A stretch of DNA of 64,000 bases from Bryobacter sp. GTDB taxonomy: Bacteria; Acidobacteriota; Terriglobia; Bryobacterales; Bryobacteraceae. Both the position numbers and the translations under genes were made by a program. Within the stretch, counting starts at the first letter, position 1. Each line of letters opens with the position of its first letter. This document shows positions 9,578 through 17,668 of this stretch, one piece after another. The stretch is from assembly GCA_022843625.1 (NCBI GenBank), contig JALHNH010000019.1, forward strand, positions 1-64,000, read 5' to 3'. The notes under the pieces are model-generated. The model had not been told where the DNA came from, searched no databases, and was given only the letters and a program-made list of their open reading frames with translations.

Positions 9578-10339
9578 ATGCAAGCACCTGGAGGGATGCG
9601 GCCGCCAATAGGCGTGCACTTTGATGCAGCCTTTGGCGATAACCTCGATGACCTGTTGGCTTTGAGTCTTTTGTACTCCCTCGATAACCGGAATGAATGC
9701 CGGGTGATCGGGATGACTACGTCGAAGGACAATCTGCAGTCGGCTGGTTTGTATGAGGTTTACCAGAAGATGTATGGCGGCAGGCCGACGGCAATCGGCA
9801 TGCAGACGGGCAAGGTTCGCTCAGAGTCGGGCGCTTTGCTGAAGGCTGCGGCTGAGGGTCAGGCGACGACGGTAAAGTCTGTGCTGGATACCGCGGAGCC
9901 ACATGGGTTGATCCGGAATGTGTTGACGGCCAATCACGACGGCAACGCGGTGATCATCTGCACAGGGCCAACGGACAACTTGCGGGATTTGCTGAAGCTG
10001 CAGACGGCACGGCCAGTGGTTGCGGCGAAGGTGAAGACGCTCTATCTGGTGGGAGAGGCAGCGAAGCCAATCGAAGACTGGCCGACGCCTGTTGTGACGG
10101 TGGCGGCCCCGGCAGGGCTCAGTTATGCGGCCAAGGCGGCAGACTTTGGCTGGAACGAAAAGCATCCTGCGGCACAGGCGCTAGCTGCCAGTCCAGATGC
10201 GAAATTGAACCGGGCGGCCATGGCCGCGGTGCTGCAAGCAGTGCGTGGCAAAGACTTCGTGATGACCGATGCTGTACTGGCGGAACTAGTGGCGGCAAAG
10301 CCAATTCCGCGGCAGCGGATGAGAGGATTCGGAGACTAG
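9578..10339 (+). CDS. nucleoside-hydrolase-like protein lacking the usual catalytic Asp
   Basis: 253 residues, beginning 5 bp after the DUF1552 gene. The N-terminus aligns with the Ca-binding loop of inosine-uridine nucleoside hydrolases: the family has DTDMGNDVDDALAL and this protein has DAAFGDNLDDLLAL. The third position, Asp in the family and its general base, is Ala here. The later segment ICTGPTDNLRDLL matches the family's TGP-N block, and VMTDAVL may be the distal Ca-ligand site. It is shorter than typical members (about 310). It could bind a nucleoside-like ligand without hydrolysis or act on another glycoside. A second possible start is ATG 9596, with GGAGGG touching it. No signal peptide is seen, so it is probably cytoplasmic, unlike its neighbours. 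Confidence 0.72.
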   Translation: MQAPGGMRPPIGVHFDAAFGDNLDDLLALSLLYSLDNRNECRVIGMTTSKDNLQSAGLYEVYQKMYGGRPTAIGMQTGKVRSESGALLKAAAEGQATTVKSVLDTAEPHGLIRNVLTANHDGNAVIICTGPTDNLRDLLKLQTARPVVAAKVKTLYLVGEAAKPIEDWPTPVVTVAAPAGLSYAAKAADFGWNEKHPAAQALAASPDAKLNRAAMAAVLQAVRGKDFVMTDAVLAELVAAKPIPRQRMRGFGD

Positions 10340-11419
10340 ATGATTCGTCGTAGAGAGATCTTTGGGGCGCTGGCAGCGCCCCTTTTTGCGCAACAGCCTG
10401 CAGTGGTTTGGAAGAATGCACGTGAGTTGACGATTGAAGGCCAAGGCTGGACCGACACGAAGGCTCCGTGGGATCGCCTGCCGGCCAAGGCCGAGGCGTT
10501 GGTGCGCAAAGAGGTCTGGGATCTGAGCCGGCATGGGTCTGGGATTCAGGTTCGGTTTCGAACGAATGCAACGGCAATTCATGCGCGCTGGACACTGGGT
10601 GGCAAGACGGTGGCGATGCCGAATACCGCAGGAATGGCGCATAGTGGCCTGGATCTTTACGTGCGGGACAATGCCGGTAAATTGCGGTGGCTCGGGTTTG
10701 GAGCTCCTCAAAAAGCCGAGTTGAGCGAGGCCGTGCTAATCAAAGATATTCCGGCTGGGTGGCGGGATTATGTTTTGTATCTGCCTTTGTTCAATTCTGT
10801 GCAGTCGCTTGAGATTGGGGTAGCGCAAGGGAGTGAAATTGCGGCGGCAGCCAAACGTACTGAGTTGCCGATTGTATTCTATGGAACTTCGATTACTCAT
10901 GCGGCCGGTGCCTCACGCGCTGGCATGTCGCATGTGTCGATTCTGGGCAGGCGCTTTGACCGACCGGTAATCAATCTGGGTTTTTCGGGAAACGGGCGGA
11001 TGGAGATCGAAGTGGCGAGGCTGTTGACCGAGTTGCCTGCGGCTGTTTATGTGATCGACTGTCTGCCCAACATTGTTGCGGCACAGGTGACCGAGCGAAC
11101 CGAGCCGCTGGTGAAGGAATTGAAGCGGGCACATCCCGAGACGCCGATCCTGCTGGTGGAAGACCGCACTTATCAGGACGCGTTTTTGGTGGAGGCCAAA
11201 CGCAAGCGGAATGTGGATAGCCGGATTGCGTTCAAGGCCGCTTATGAGAGATTGCGTAAGGAAAAGGTGAAGGGTCTTTACTATCTTGAGGGTGATGGCC
11301 TGCTGGGCGTGGACGGGGAAGGAACCATCGATAGCTCGCACCCGACAGATCTTGGCTACGTGCGTCAGGCCGATGCCTTTGAGAAGGTGTTGCGCAAGAT
11401 CTTGAAGTCCAGTCGATAA
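10340..11419 (+). CDS. exported SGNH hydrolase with GxDLY N-terminal domain
   Basis: 359 residues; its ATG follows the previous stop codon with no gap. MIRRREIFGALAAPLFAQQ is a signal peptide with a Tat-like arginine run. Residues about 20-165 are the GxDLY beta-sandwich (GLDLY at 103-107). The SGNH part starts near 175: block I is YGTSITHAAG with the nucleophile Ser184, block II NLGFSGNG, block III IDCLPN in place of GxND, and block V DSSHPTDLGY with the catalytic Asp and His. This is a carbohydrate esterase-like arrangement, so removal of acetyl or other acyl groups from glycans is the most likely role. Its position behind a nucleoside-hydrolase-like gene hints at a shared substrate, which is not proven. 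Confidence 0.88.
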   Translation: MIRRREIFGALAAPLFAQQPAVVWKNARELTIEGQGWTDTKAPWDRLPAKAEALVRKEVWDLSRHGSGIQVRFRTNATAIHARWTLGGKTVAMPNTAGMAHSGLDLYVRDNAGKLRWLGFGAPQKAELSEAVLIKDIPAGWRDYVLYLPLFNSVQSLEIGVAQGSEIAAAAKRTELPIVFYGTSITHAAGASRAGMSHVSILGRRFDRPVINLGFSGNGRMEIEVARLLTELPAAVYVIDCLPNIVAAQVTERTEPLVKELKRAHPETPILLVEDRTYQDAFLVEAKRKRNVDSRIAFKAAYERLRKEKVKGLYYLEGDGLLGVDGEGTIDSSHPTDLGYVRQADAFEKVLRKILKSSR

Positions 11420-11422
11420 ACT

Positions 11423-11764
11423 ATGCCGTTTGAGTTAGTGACACGAAGGTTGGAAAACGTCCTGCTGATCGAGATTGTGGGCGAGTTTGTTCTAAGCCAG
11501 AAACTGAGGCGCTGTTCAACAGTGATTCGGGATGCAGGCGATGCGACAGCCTTTGTGGTGGACTTAAGCCAATGCGGGAAGCTGGATAGCGCAGGCTTGG
11601 GGGAACTATTGATGTGGTACAGCCTTGCAATGCGAAGCAAGAAGAAGATACTGCTCATTGGGGTAAAGGAAAGCATCAAGTGTGTGATGCAGACAGCAAG
11701 GGTGGACGGAATTCTGCTTGGGGCTCGAGATCTGGAAGCGGCACTAGCCGAGCTCCGCGCGTAA
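11423..11764 (+). CDS. STAS-domain anti-anti-sigma factor-like protein
   Basis: 113 residues, a single STAS domain. The phosphorylation loop reads VDLSQCGKLDSAGLGELL with Ser56 in the DSAG position used by SpoIIAA-type antagonists, so it could be switched by a serine kinase or anti-sigma factor; none is encoded nearby. It starts 3 bp after the SGNH gene and is presumably the last gene of that run. Its last 21 bp overlap the end of the convergent FHA-sigma54 regulator gene. No strong ribosome binding site precedes the ATG, which fits translational coupling to the gene before it. Confidence 0.85.
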   Translation: MPFELVTRRLENVLLIEIVGEFVLSQKLRRCSTVIRDAGDATAFVVDLSQCGKLDSAGLGELLMWYSLAMRSKKKILLIGVKESIKCVMQTARVDGILLGARDLEAALAELRA

Positions 11765-13438
11765 CCCCAGAGTACGGATCATTCGAAGCAGCGAATTGGG
11801 GTGTACCCCAAGAAGACCTGCGGCAACTTTGTAATCGCCTCTGGCCTGCTGCCATGCCTCGACGATAGCGCTGCGTTTGGCATCGTGGATACTGCGATGA
11901 AAGGCAGGGGCCGCGTCTGGCGAAGAAACAGAGGTTTCCAGGATCGAGTCGGGAAGATCTTCGAGTTGCACTTCGGGCAGATCTCCGAGCACAACAGCCC
12001 GCTCAATGGCATTCTCGAGTTCGCGAATGTTGCCTGGCCAATCGTAAGTTCTGAGTGCAGACAGGGCTGCCGGGGTGAACCCACAAACGCTGCGGCCTGC
12101 GGCGGCACCGGCGCGAGAAAGAAAAGCGGCGGCTAGAAGTTCAATGTCTTCGCCACGTTCGCGCAGGGGCGGAGTGCGGAGGCTGACGACATTGAGACGG
12201 TGGAAGAGGTCTTCGCGGAAGCTACCCTTTTTCACTTCAGCAGCAAGGTCCCGATTGGTGGCAGCAACCACACGAATGTCGAGGGTGATTGTCTTTCGGC
12301 CACCGACACGCTCACATTCGCGCTGCTGCAGAACCCGAAGCATCTTGGCTTGGAGCGGCAGCGCCATCTCGCCAATTTCGTCGAGAAAGACCGTGCCGCC
12401 AGCGGCGAGTTCCAGCTTGCCCTGACGCTGTTCTGTGGCTCCAGTGAAGGAGCCTTTTTCATGGCCGAAGAGCTCGCTCTCGAGCAGGGTCTCGGTGATG
12501 GCAGCGCAGTTGAGCGCGACGAAGGGACGGCTGTTGCGAGGGCTGAGCCGATGGAGGGCGCGGGCGACGAGTTCTTTGCCAGTGCCGCTCTCGCCCTGAA
12601 TTAGCACAGTGGTTTCGCGTGGAGCAACCTTGTCGATTTGTCTCAAGAGCGTTTGAGTGACGGCTGAGGTGCCGAGGATTCCTGTGCGCGAAGAGATTTG
12701 CTCTTCGGCCAGAGAAGTTCGGATTTCGAGATTCGTAATCTCGGAGGCAGTGTCGAGTGCGCCAGCGGCGATAGCAGCGAGTGCGGCGAAGGTAGCCCCG
12801 GTATCTTTTGGAGATTCACAATGCCAGATGAGACAAGCGGCAAGGTTAGGCCCAAAAGCAAAGGTCTGAATCAGAGCCTTGGGGTGGTCGTTTTTTTCGT
12901 TGGCAAGGCAAGTCAGCCAGGGTGTTTCTGTATCACGATGACGGGCATCGAGACGCTTTGCCCACTCAGCAGGTGTGCCGCCGATGAAGATGTCCAGTTG
13001 GCCAGGACCGAGTTCTCCGGATGCGATTTCACGGATCTGGGCTTCGAGCGCATTCTGATCATCGAGATCGAGTCCATGCATGGCGCGAAAGAGGTAGAAG
13101 AGACTGCATGCGGCGATTAGACTCTGGCCCGAAGGGCGATCCCCCTGAGTTTGCCGAAAGAGTAAATCGATTTCGCCGATACGGATTCGGTCTCCATCGT
13201 CGAGCATGGCTTCGGTGACCGGCACCCCGTTGATTCTGCACGATGCCTCGCCGGTGAGTGAGAAGAGTAGAAATTTACTTTCTGAACTCTGGATCTCGCA
13301 GTGACGCGGAGCAAGCCCTTCTCCCGTGAGGACGATATCAACCGATGGGTCTGTGCCGATGCGGACACGACCGGAATCGAGTTCAAAGCGGAGACCGGTT
13401 TCAGGGCCGCGGACCACCAGCAGAAGAGCAACACTCAT
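11744..13438 (-). CDS. FHA-domain sigma54-dependent transcriptional activator
   Basis: 564 residues. Residues 1-95 form an FHA domain (RIGTDPSVDIVL, GLAPRHCEI), which binds phosphothreonine peptides, so input probably comes from a Ser/Thr kinase. A middle segment of about 150 residues has GAF-like composition. The AAA+ domain has Walker A GESGTGKE at 282-289, the sigma54-contact loop as GSFTGA at 329-334 (Ser in place of the common Ala) and Walker B GTVFLDEIGE; WPGNIRELEN marks its end. A Fis-type helix-turn-helix closes the protein (DYKVAAGLLGVHPNSLLRMI). It therefore remodels sigma54 RNA polymerase at enhancer-bound sites. The gene is divergent from the two 134-aa secreted-protein genes, upstream of which a possible sigma54 promoter lies. 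Confidence 0.93.
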   Translation of the reverse strand: MSVALLLVVRGPETGLRFELDSGRVRIGTDPSVDIVLTGEGLAPRHCEIQSSESKFLLFSLTGEASCRINGVPVTEAMLDDGDRIRIGEIDLLFRQTQGDRPSGQSLIAACSLFYLFRAMHGLDLDDQNALEAQIREIASGELGPGQLDIFIGGTPAEWAKRLDARHRDTETPWLTCLANEKNDHPKALIQTFAFGPNLAACLIWHCESPKDTGATFAALAAIAAGALDTASEITNLEIRTSLAEEQISSRTGILGTSAVTQTLLRQIDKVAPRETTVLIQGESGTGKELVARALHRLSPRNSRPFVALNCAAITETLLESELFGHEKGSFTGATEQRQGKLELAAGGTVFLDEIGEMALPLQAKMLRVLQQRECERVGGRKTITLDIRVVAATNRDLAAEVKKGSFREDLFHRLNVVSLRTPPLRERGEDIELLAAAFLSRAGAAAGRSVCGFTPAALSALRTYDWPGNIRELENAIERAVVLGDLPEVQLEDLPDSILETSVSSPDAAPAFHRSIHDAKRSAIVEAWQQARGDYKVAAGLLGVHPNSLLRMIRTLGLRAELG

Positions 13439-13566
13439 GGGAGTAACTATGAGAATGACACCTTCAGGGGGACGCTGTGAACCCTTGAGTTCATGGATTC
13501 ACGCCAGGGTTTGTACTTGGATCGGATTCGACGCCTAAGTTGTTGATTCTGCGTTGGCGAGTTCGC

Positions 13567-13581
13567 GGAATTCAAATTGCA
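13567..13581 (+). promoter_or_regulatory. possible sigma54 (-24/-12) promoter
   Basis: The sequence CGGAATTCAAATTGCA has the invariant GG (13567-13568) and GC (13579-13580) separated by exactly 10 bases, and the -12 box TTGCA is complete; the -24 box is poor outside GG. Transcription would start near 13592, about 45 bp before the first 134-aa protein gene. The divergent neighbour encodes a sigma54 activator. Such a match can arise by chance, so this is tentative. Confidence 0.35.
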
Positions 13582-13636
13582 CACTAATACAGCGTCCGGC
13601 AACGAAGCCGAACGAACTTCAACAAGGAGCAAGACA

Positions 13637-14041
13637 ATGAAACCGATTCTCAATACCCTGATGCTGGCGACGATGGCGGTGGCCGGATTTGCCGCAGACA
13701 AGAAGCTCAACTTTCATGCGGAGTTTCCTTTCACAGTGGGCAAGGTGGCAATGCCTGCTGGACAGTACTCGGTGGCAATTGCTACCAGGACTGCGACAGT
13801 GATTCAAATCACGAATGCAGGCGATGGCAAGAGCGCCTTTGTGAACCTGCCTTCCAAGACCGCGCTTGGGGCAGCAGACCGCAAGGCTGAGATCGTGTTT
13901 CGTTGCGGCGACCGTGGCTGTTCGATCACGAAGGTGGCAAATCTGCTGGAGGGGCATGCCAACTCAGCATGGACGAGCAAGGACAAGGCATCAAAACTGA
14001 TCGCAATCAGCTTGACGCCCAATGTCAACAAAGCGGACTAG
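13637..14041 (+). CDS. small exported protein, 134 aa, first of a paralogous pair
   Basis: The start is fixed by AAGGAG seven bases before the ATG, giving MKPILNTLMLATMAVAGFAAD, a signal peptide. The mature part begins with the family signature FPFTVGKVAMPAGQY, followed by beta-strand-like segments and a CX4C pair (CGDRGC) that could form a disulphide. The next gene encodes a protein of equal length with the same blocks, so the two arose by tandem duplication. Proteins with a 'PAGxY' block are widespread in Acidobacteria but have no assigned function. A role at the envelope is inferred only from export. Expression might depend on the adjacent sigma54 activator. Confidence 0.85.
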   Translation: MKPILNTLMLATMAVAGFAADKKLNFHAEFPFTVGKVAMPAGQYSVAIATRTATVIQITNAGDGKSAFVNLPSKTALGAADRKAEIVFRCGDRGCSITKVANLLEGHANSAWTSKDKASKLIAISLTPNVNKAD

Positions 14042-14090
14042 CACTCGCGGACAAAGAAACAACCAGGAAATTTCAAGAGGAGACAGAAAA

Positions 14091-14495
14091 ATGAAAACGA
14101 TTCTCAAAGCAGTAATGATGACCTCGCTGGCAGTAGCGGGATTTGGGGCAGAGCCGATGGCGAAACTGAAAGTTGGCTTTCCTTTCGCAGTGGGATCGAC
14201 CAAGATGCCTGCGGGCGAATACCGGATCTCGATAGCGCCCAACGGTGGCAGGACGCTAAAGATCGAGAGCATGGCCAACGGCCAGTCGGCTTTCCTTGCG
14301 ATGCCTCTCCAGGATCTGATTCCAGATAGCCAAACCGGGAAAAAAGTTGAATTTGAGTGCCAGGCACAAGAGTGCAAGATCACTCGCATCTTCAATCTCG
14401 ATCGAGGCTACCTGTTCTCAACCGGGAAGAAGGCCAAGGCCGCAGGGGAACGAATGATCGTGCAACTGACGACCGGCAATACGAAGACCGAATAA
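14091..14495 (+). CDS. small exported protein, 134 aa, second of a paralogous pair
   Basis: The start has GAGGAG eight bases upstream and yields MKTILKAVMMTSLAVAGFGAE, a signal peptide. It shares with its upstream neighbour FPFAVGSTKMPAGEY, a Ser-Ala-Phe segment (GQSAFLAMP against KSAFVNLP) and a CX4C pair (CQAQEC) followed by KITRI. The overall identity is modest, so the duplication is not recent. The 49-bp gap and strong ribosome site suggest independent translation on a shared transcript. It ends before an intrinsic terminator. The function is unknown. Confidence 0.85.
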   Translation: MKTILKAVMMTSLAVAGFGAEPMAKLKVGFPFAVGSTKMPAGEYRISIAPNGGRTLKIESMANGQSAFLAMPLQDLIPDSQTGKKVEFECQAQECKITRIFNLDRGYLFSTGKKAKAAGERMIVQLTTGNTKTE

Positions 14496-14561
14496 AAGCC
14501 GGAGCTTCATGAACTCGAAACCTTCTCAGGCGGAATGAGAGAACCCCTGAGGTGGATTGAG

Positions 14562-14587
14562 GCCCGCTAGCTGAAAGGCTGGCGGGC
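14562..14587. terminator. intrinsic terminator between convergent genes
   Basis: A 10-bp stem (GCCCGCTAGC pairing with GCTGGCGGGC, one T-G) with loop TGAAAG is followed by TCTTGTATTT on the + strand. It lies between the second 134-aa gene and the 3' end of the convergent histidine kinase gene, where it can end the + transcript; the T-tract is interrupted, so strength is uncertain. Confidence 0.65.
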
Positions 14588-14596
14588 TCTTGTATT

Positions 14597-17587
14597 TCAG
14601 GTTCCTGCTGCTTCAGTGAGTTCGCGCGTGGATGCAGGAGAGGTTCGGTTGAGGTCGATCCATCGAGAAAGAGTCTTTTCGAGAACAGCAAGAGAAATCG
14701 GTTTGGAGATGTAGTCATCCATCCCGGATTCAAGGCAGCGTTCGCGATCCCCCGGCATGGCATGAGCGGTCATAGCGAGAATCGGAGTGCGCGGCAGGTG
14801 TTCTGCGGTTTCCCATTCACGAATCGTTCTAGTTGCCTCAAAGCCATCCATCTCGGGCATCTGACAATCCATCAACACCAGTGGATAGGCAGTCGCTTTG
14901 AGGGCTTCCACCGCCTTGGCACCATTGTCGACAATGTCGGCAAATAGACCGAGTTTTTCAAGCATACGGATCGCAACACGTTGATTGATGAGGTTGTCTT
15001 CGGCAATCAGAATTCTGGAGCTTGAATCGGTTCGCGACAATGCTTCCTCAACCAGACGATGGCTCAGTTCGAGCAGTTCGGAAGAAGGCTCGGGAGTGGC
15101 GCTGAGACCCTCAATGACTTCAATCAGATTGCTCTGGCGGAAGGGATCTGACAATGTCGCGGCAAAAAGGGAGTCATGCTCCCGCTGAATTGCGCGATCC
15201 CGAATACGAACCAATCGCAGCAAAGACCTGGATGGATCGATTCCAGCACCCACCAGGAGATTTGCTAAAGTAACCGAACTCATATCCGCCAGTTCGTCAT
15301 GCACCAGGATCAGAGCGAATGGCTCGTTCTGGGCCTGAGCGTCGCCAGCACGGAGAATGAGTTCCTGGCCGCTGGTGGCTGCCGTTACGTCAAATCCGAG
15401 GCCTTGAATGACGTGGCGGGCACTTTCCCACTGTTCGTGACGAGGGATCGCTACCAGCGCACGCCTTGCTTTGGTCCAATCCATGCGCGTCAGCGTGATT
15501 GCCGCACGCTCTGAAGCAATCTGAAGGGGGACACGGAACCAGAAGCGTGAGCCCCCTCCGGACCTCAACTCCGTTCCAATTTGTCCCCCCATCATCTCCA
15601 CCAATTGCCGGCTGATCGCCAGCCCCAAACCAGTGCCGCCAAAGCGCCGCGTGGTTGAGCCATCCCCTTGTGTAAAGGGCTGGAAGAGGTGCAACTTCAA
15701 CCCCGGCTCGATACCAATACCGGTGTCAAGAACCTCAACTTCAATGTCGCAATTGTTCCCCTCCTTGCGACTGATGTGTACACGGATCACCACCTGACCC
15801 GCAGCAGTAAACTTGATGGCATTGCCTGTGAGGTTTGTGATCACCTGCTGAATGCGGTAGGGATCCCCTATAAAGGTCGCGGGTAGATCCGTATCAAATG
15901 TGGCAGCGAAGTCGAGGTTTTTCTCCTGTGCCTGTTCGGCGAGCAGTTCCACGACATCTTCAACGCTCTCGCGGAGCTGGAATTCGATCTTTTCAATTTC
16001 CACGCGCCCCGCTTCAATCTTTGAAAAGTCGAGAACATCATTGATGATGTTCATCAGATATTGGGCGCTCCGACGGACTGCATCGGCGTATTCGCGTTGT
16101 TCAGTATCAAGCGCGGTATCCGACAGCAGATCGGTCATGCCGATAATGCCATTCATCGGAGTGCGAATTTCGTGGCTCACATTGGCAAGAAATTCACTCT
16201 TGAGTCGCGAGGCATGAAGGGCTTCGTCCCGGGCCTCCACGAGCGCAGCTTCTACCTGCTTCATGTGCGAAATGTCGGTGAGAGTGCCTTCGTAGAACTC
16301 AATTTCGCCATCAGCCGACTTGACCACGCGGGCATTTTCGAGCACGGTCAGGATTGTCCCGTCGTTGCGTCTGAGGCGCAGTTCGAAGTTGTTCAATGCT
16401 CCATCAATCTGTAGCTGATGTATTGCGAGGCTGCGGTCGACAGGATCCACATAGAGATCTGTTTCAATTGATGTCTGGCGAAGGTCTTCAATCGAGTCAT
16501 AGCCCAGCATCGCAACCAGAGCCGGATTGGCTTCGAGAATTTTGCCATCGGAGCTGGACCGGTAGACGCCTTCAGAGACGTTTTCAAACAGTGAAAGAAA
16601 GCGTTTCTCGCTGGCCGCCAAAGCCACGCTCTGCTGCTTCAATTCAGTGATGTCACGCACGACCATCTGCACAGCTGGATGATCCTGGTAGGCAAATTCG
16701 GTAGCGACGATTTCGACGTCGATCTGTTTACCGTCCAGACGTGAGAAACGATGATGCGTAGGGCGAACTTCGCCTGCCTCATTCCGGATCTGAGCCCAAT
16801 TCATCTCGGCATCATCTTCAGTGCTGAGAGATTTTAAGTCTGTACCAAGGATGTTCTTGGCAGATTCAGCGCCAAAGAGCGAAACACCAGTTGAATTTAC
16901 GAAGAGAATCTTGCCTTCGCGATGCACAAGAATGGCATCGGGGCTGACTTCCACGAGGCGGCGATAACGCTCCTCACTTTCACGCAGTGCACGCTCAGCT
17001 TCTTTACGCTCCATCAGATCACGATGATAAGCGCGAAGCAGGAAGGCAAGAAATGCTGCCAGCAGGCAGGAGGCAAGTACTAGAAGATTGACTTCCTGCC
17101 AGCGGTTGGTAATCTCTACCGCGATCTCACGATATTGCTGCCAAAGCCGAGAGGAAGCACTCCGCACTTCTTGCAGGGCGCGACGGATGTTGCCATCGGC
17201 TTCATCGAGATTGGTGGCTTCAAGACTGAGGTTTCGCTCCAGCAGAATCAAAACGGTTTCCAGTCGAATCAGGGAACCCTGTGTTTCGGTGTGCATCGCA
17301 GGCAGGCGCTTGGCCTCTTCTACTGCCTTCTTAAGCCTTATCAGATCCTGGATCATCCGCTGTTGCACTTCTACCGAGGGGTCTTGTTTGCGAACCCCAA
17401 TTACGGACTCCAGATTCCAGAGGCCCTCCTCCAGACGGTTAAATGCCCGGGCTAGTGTCGTGCACTGCTCGAGACGTTCTTGATGGTCTTGTACGGTGTG
17501 TATCTGCTGATTTCCAGCCAGCAGACTCAATAGGGCCAAAAGGATAATCACCCAGGTCCATAGCGCAGATGTAAGGAATCGCTTCAT
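14597..17587 (-). CDS. membrane hybrid sensor histidine kinase with pseudo-receiver and receiver
   Basis: 996 residues. Two membrane segments (about 9-26 and 167-184) bracket a mostly helical periplasmic sensor of CHASE3 type. PAS domains lie near 205-315 and 325-445. The kinase core has the H-box SHEIRTP with His472, an N-box (LTGNAIKF), G1 DTGIGIE and G2 GGTGLGLAI. A receiver-like domain follows at about 705-825 but has lost the acceptor: the family motif LILLD is LILVH, and the acidic pair and the KP lysine are missing too. The last domain is a complete receiver with Asp907 in LVLMDCQMPEMDG and Lys in SKP. No separate regulator or HPt gene adjoins it, so its output partner is elsewhere. 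Nearby genes give no clue to the signal. Confidence 0.93.
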   Translation of the reverse strand: MKRFLTSALWTWVIILLALLSLLAGNQQIHTVQDHQERLEQCTTLARAFNRLEEGLWNLESVIGVRKQDPSVEVQQRMIQDLIRLKKAVEEAKRLPAMHTETQGSLIRLETVLILLERNLSLEATNLDEADGNIRRALQEVRSASSRLWQQYREIAVEITNRWQEVNLLVLASCLLAAFLAFLLRAYHRDLMERKEAERALRESEERYRRLVEVSPDAILVHREGKILFVNSTGVSLFGAESAKNILGTDLKSLSTEDDAEMNWAQIRNEAGEVRPTHHRFSRLDGKQIDVEIVATEFAYQDHPAVQMVVRDITELKQQSVALAASEKRFLSLFENVSEGVYRSSSDGKILEANPALVAMLGYDSIEDLRQTSIETDLYVDPVDRSLAIHQLQIDGALNNFELRLRRNDGTILTVLENARVVKSADGEIEFYEGTLTDISHMKQVEAALVEARDEALHASRLKSEFLANVSHEIRTPMNGIIGMTDLLSDTALDTEQREYADAVRRSAQYLMNIINDVLDFSKIEAGRVEIEKIEFQLRESVEDVVELLAEQAQEKNLDFAATFDTDLPATFIGDPYRIQQVITNLTGNAIKFTAAGQVVIRVHISRKEGNNCDIEVEVLDTGIGIEPGLKLHLFQPFTQGDGSTTRRFGGTGLGLAISRQLVEMMGGQIGTELRSGGGSRFWFRVPLQIASERAAITLTRMDWTKARRALVAIPRHEQWESARHVIQGLGFDVTAATSGQELILRAGDAQAQNEPFALILVHDELADMSSVTLANLLVGAGIDPSRSLLRLVRIRDRAIQREHDSLFAATLSDPFRQSNLIEVIEGLSATPEPSSELLELSHRLVEEALSRTDSSSRILIAEDNLINQRVAIRMLEKLGLFADIVDNGAKAVEALKATAYPLVLMDCQMPEMDGFEATRTIREWETAEHLPRTPILAMTAHAMPGDRERCLESGMDDYISKPISLAVLEKTLSRWIDLNRTSPASTRELTEAAGT

Positions 17588-17668
17588 GTGAGACGCAAAA
17601 AATTAGTTCACATGGGTATCGTCGGAGACGGGTAAGAACTTGAGGGTGTTTAAGCTAAAACCCTTACT

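Noticed and set aside
17644..17663. Hairpin GGGTGTTT...AAAACCC near the end of the ymdB-like gene
   Set aside because: The stem has a bulge and no T-run follows on the - strand, so it is too weak to call a terminator.
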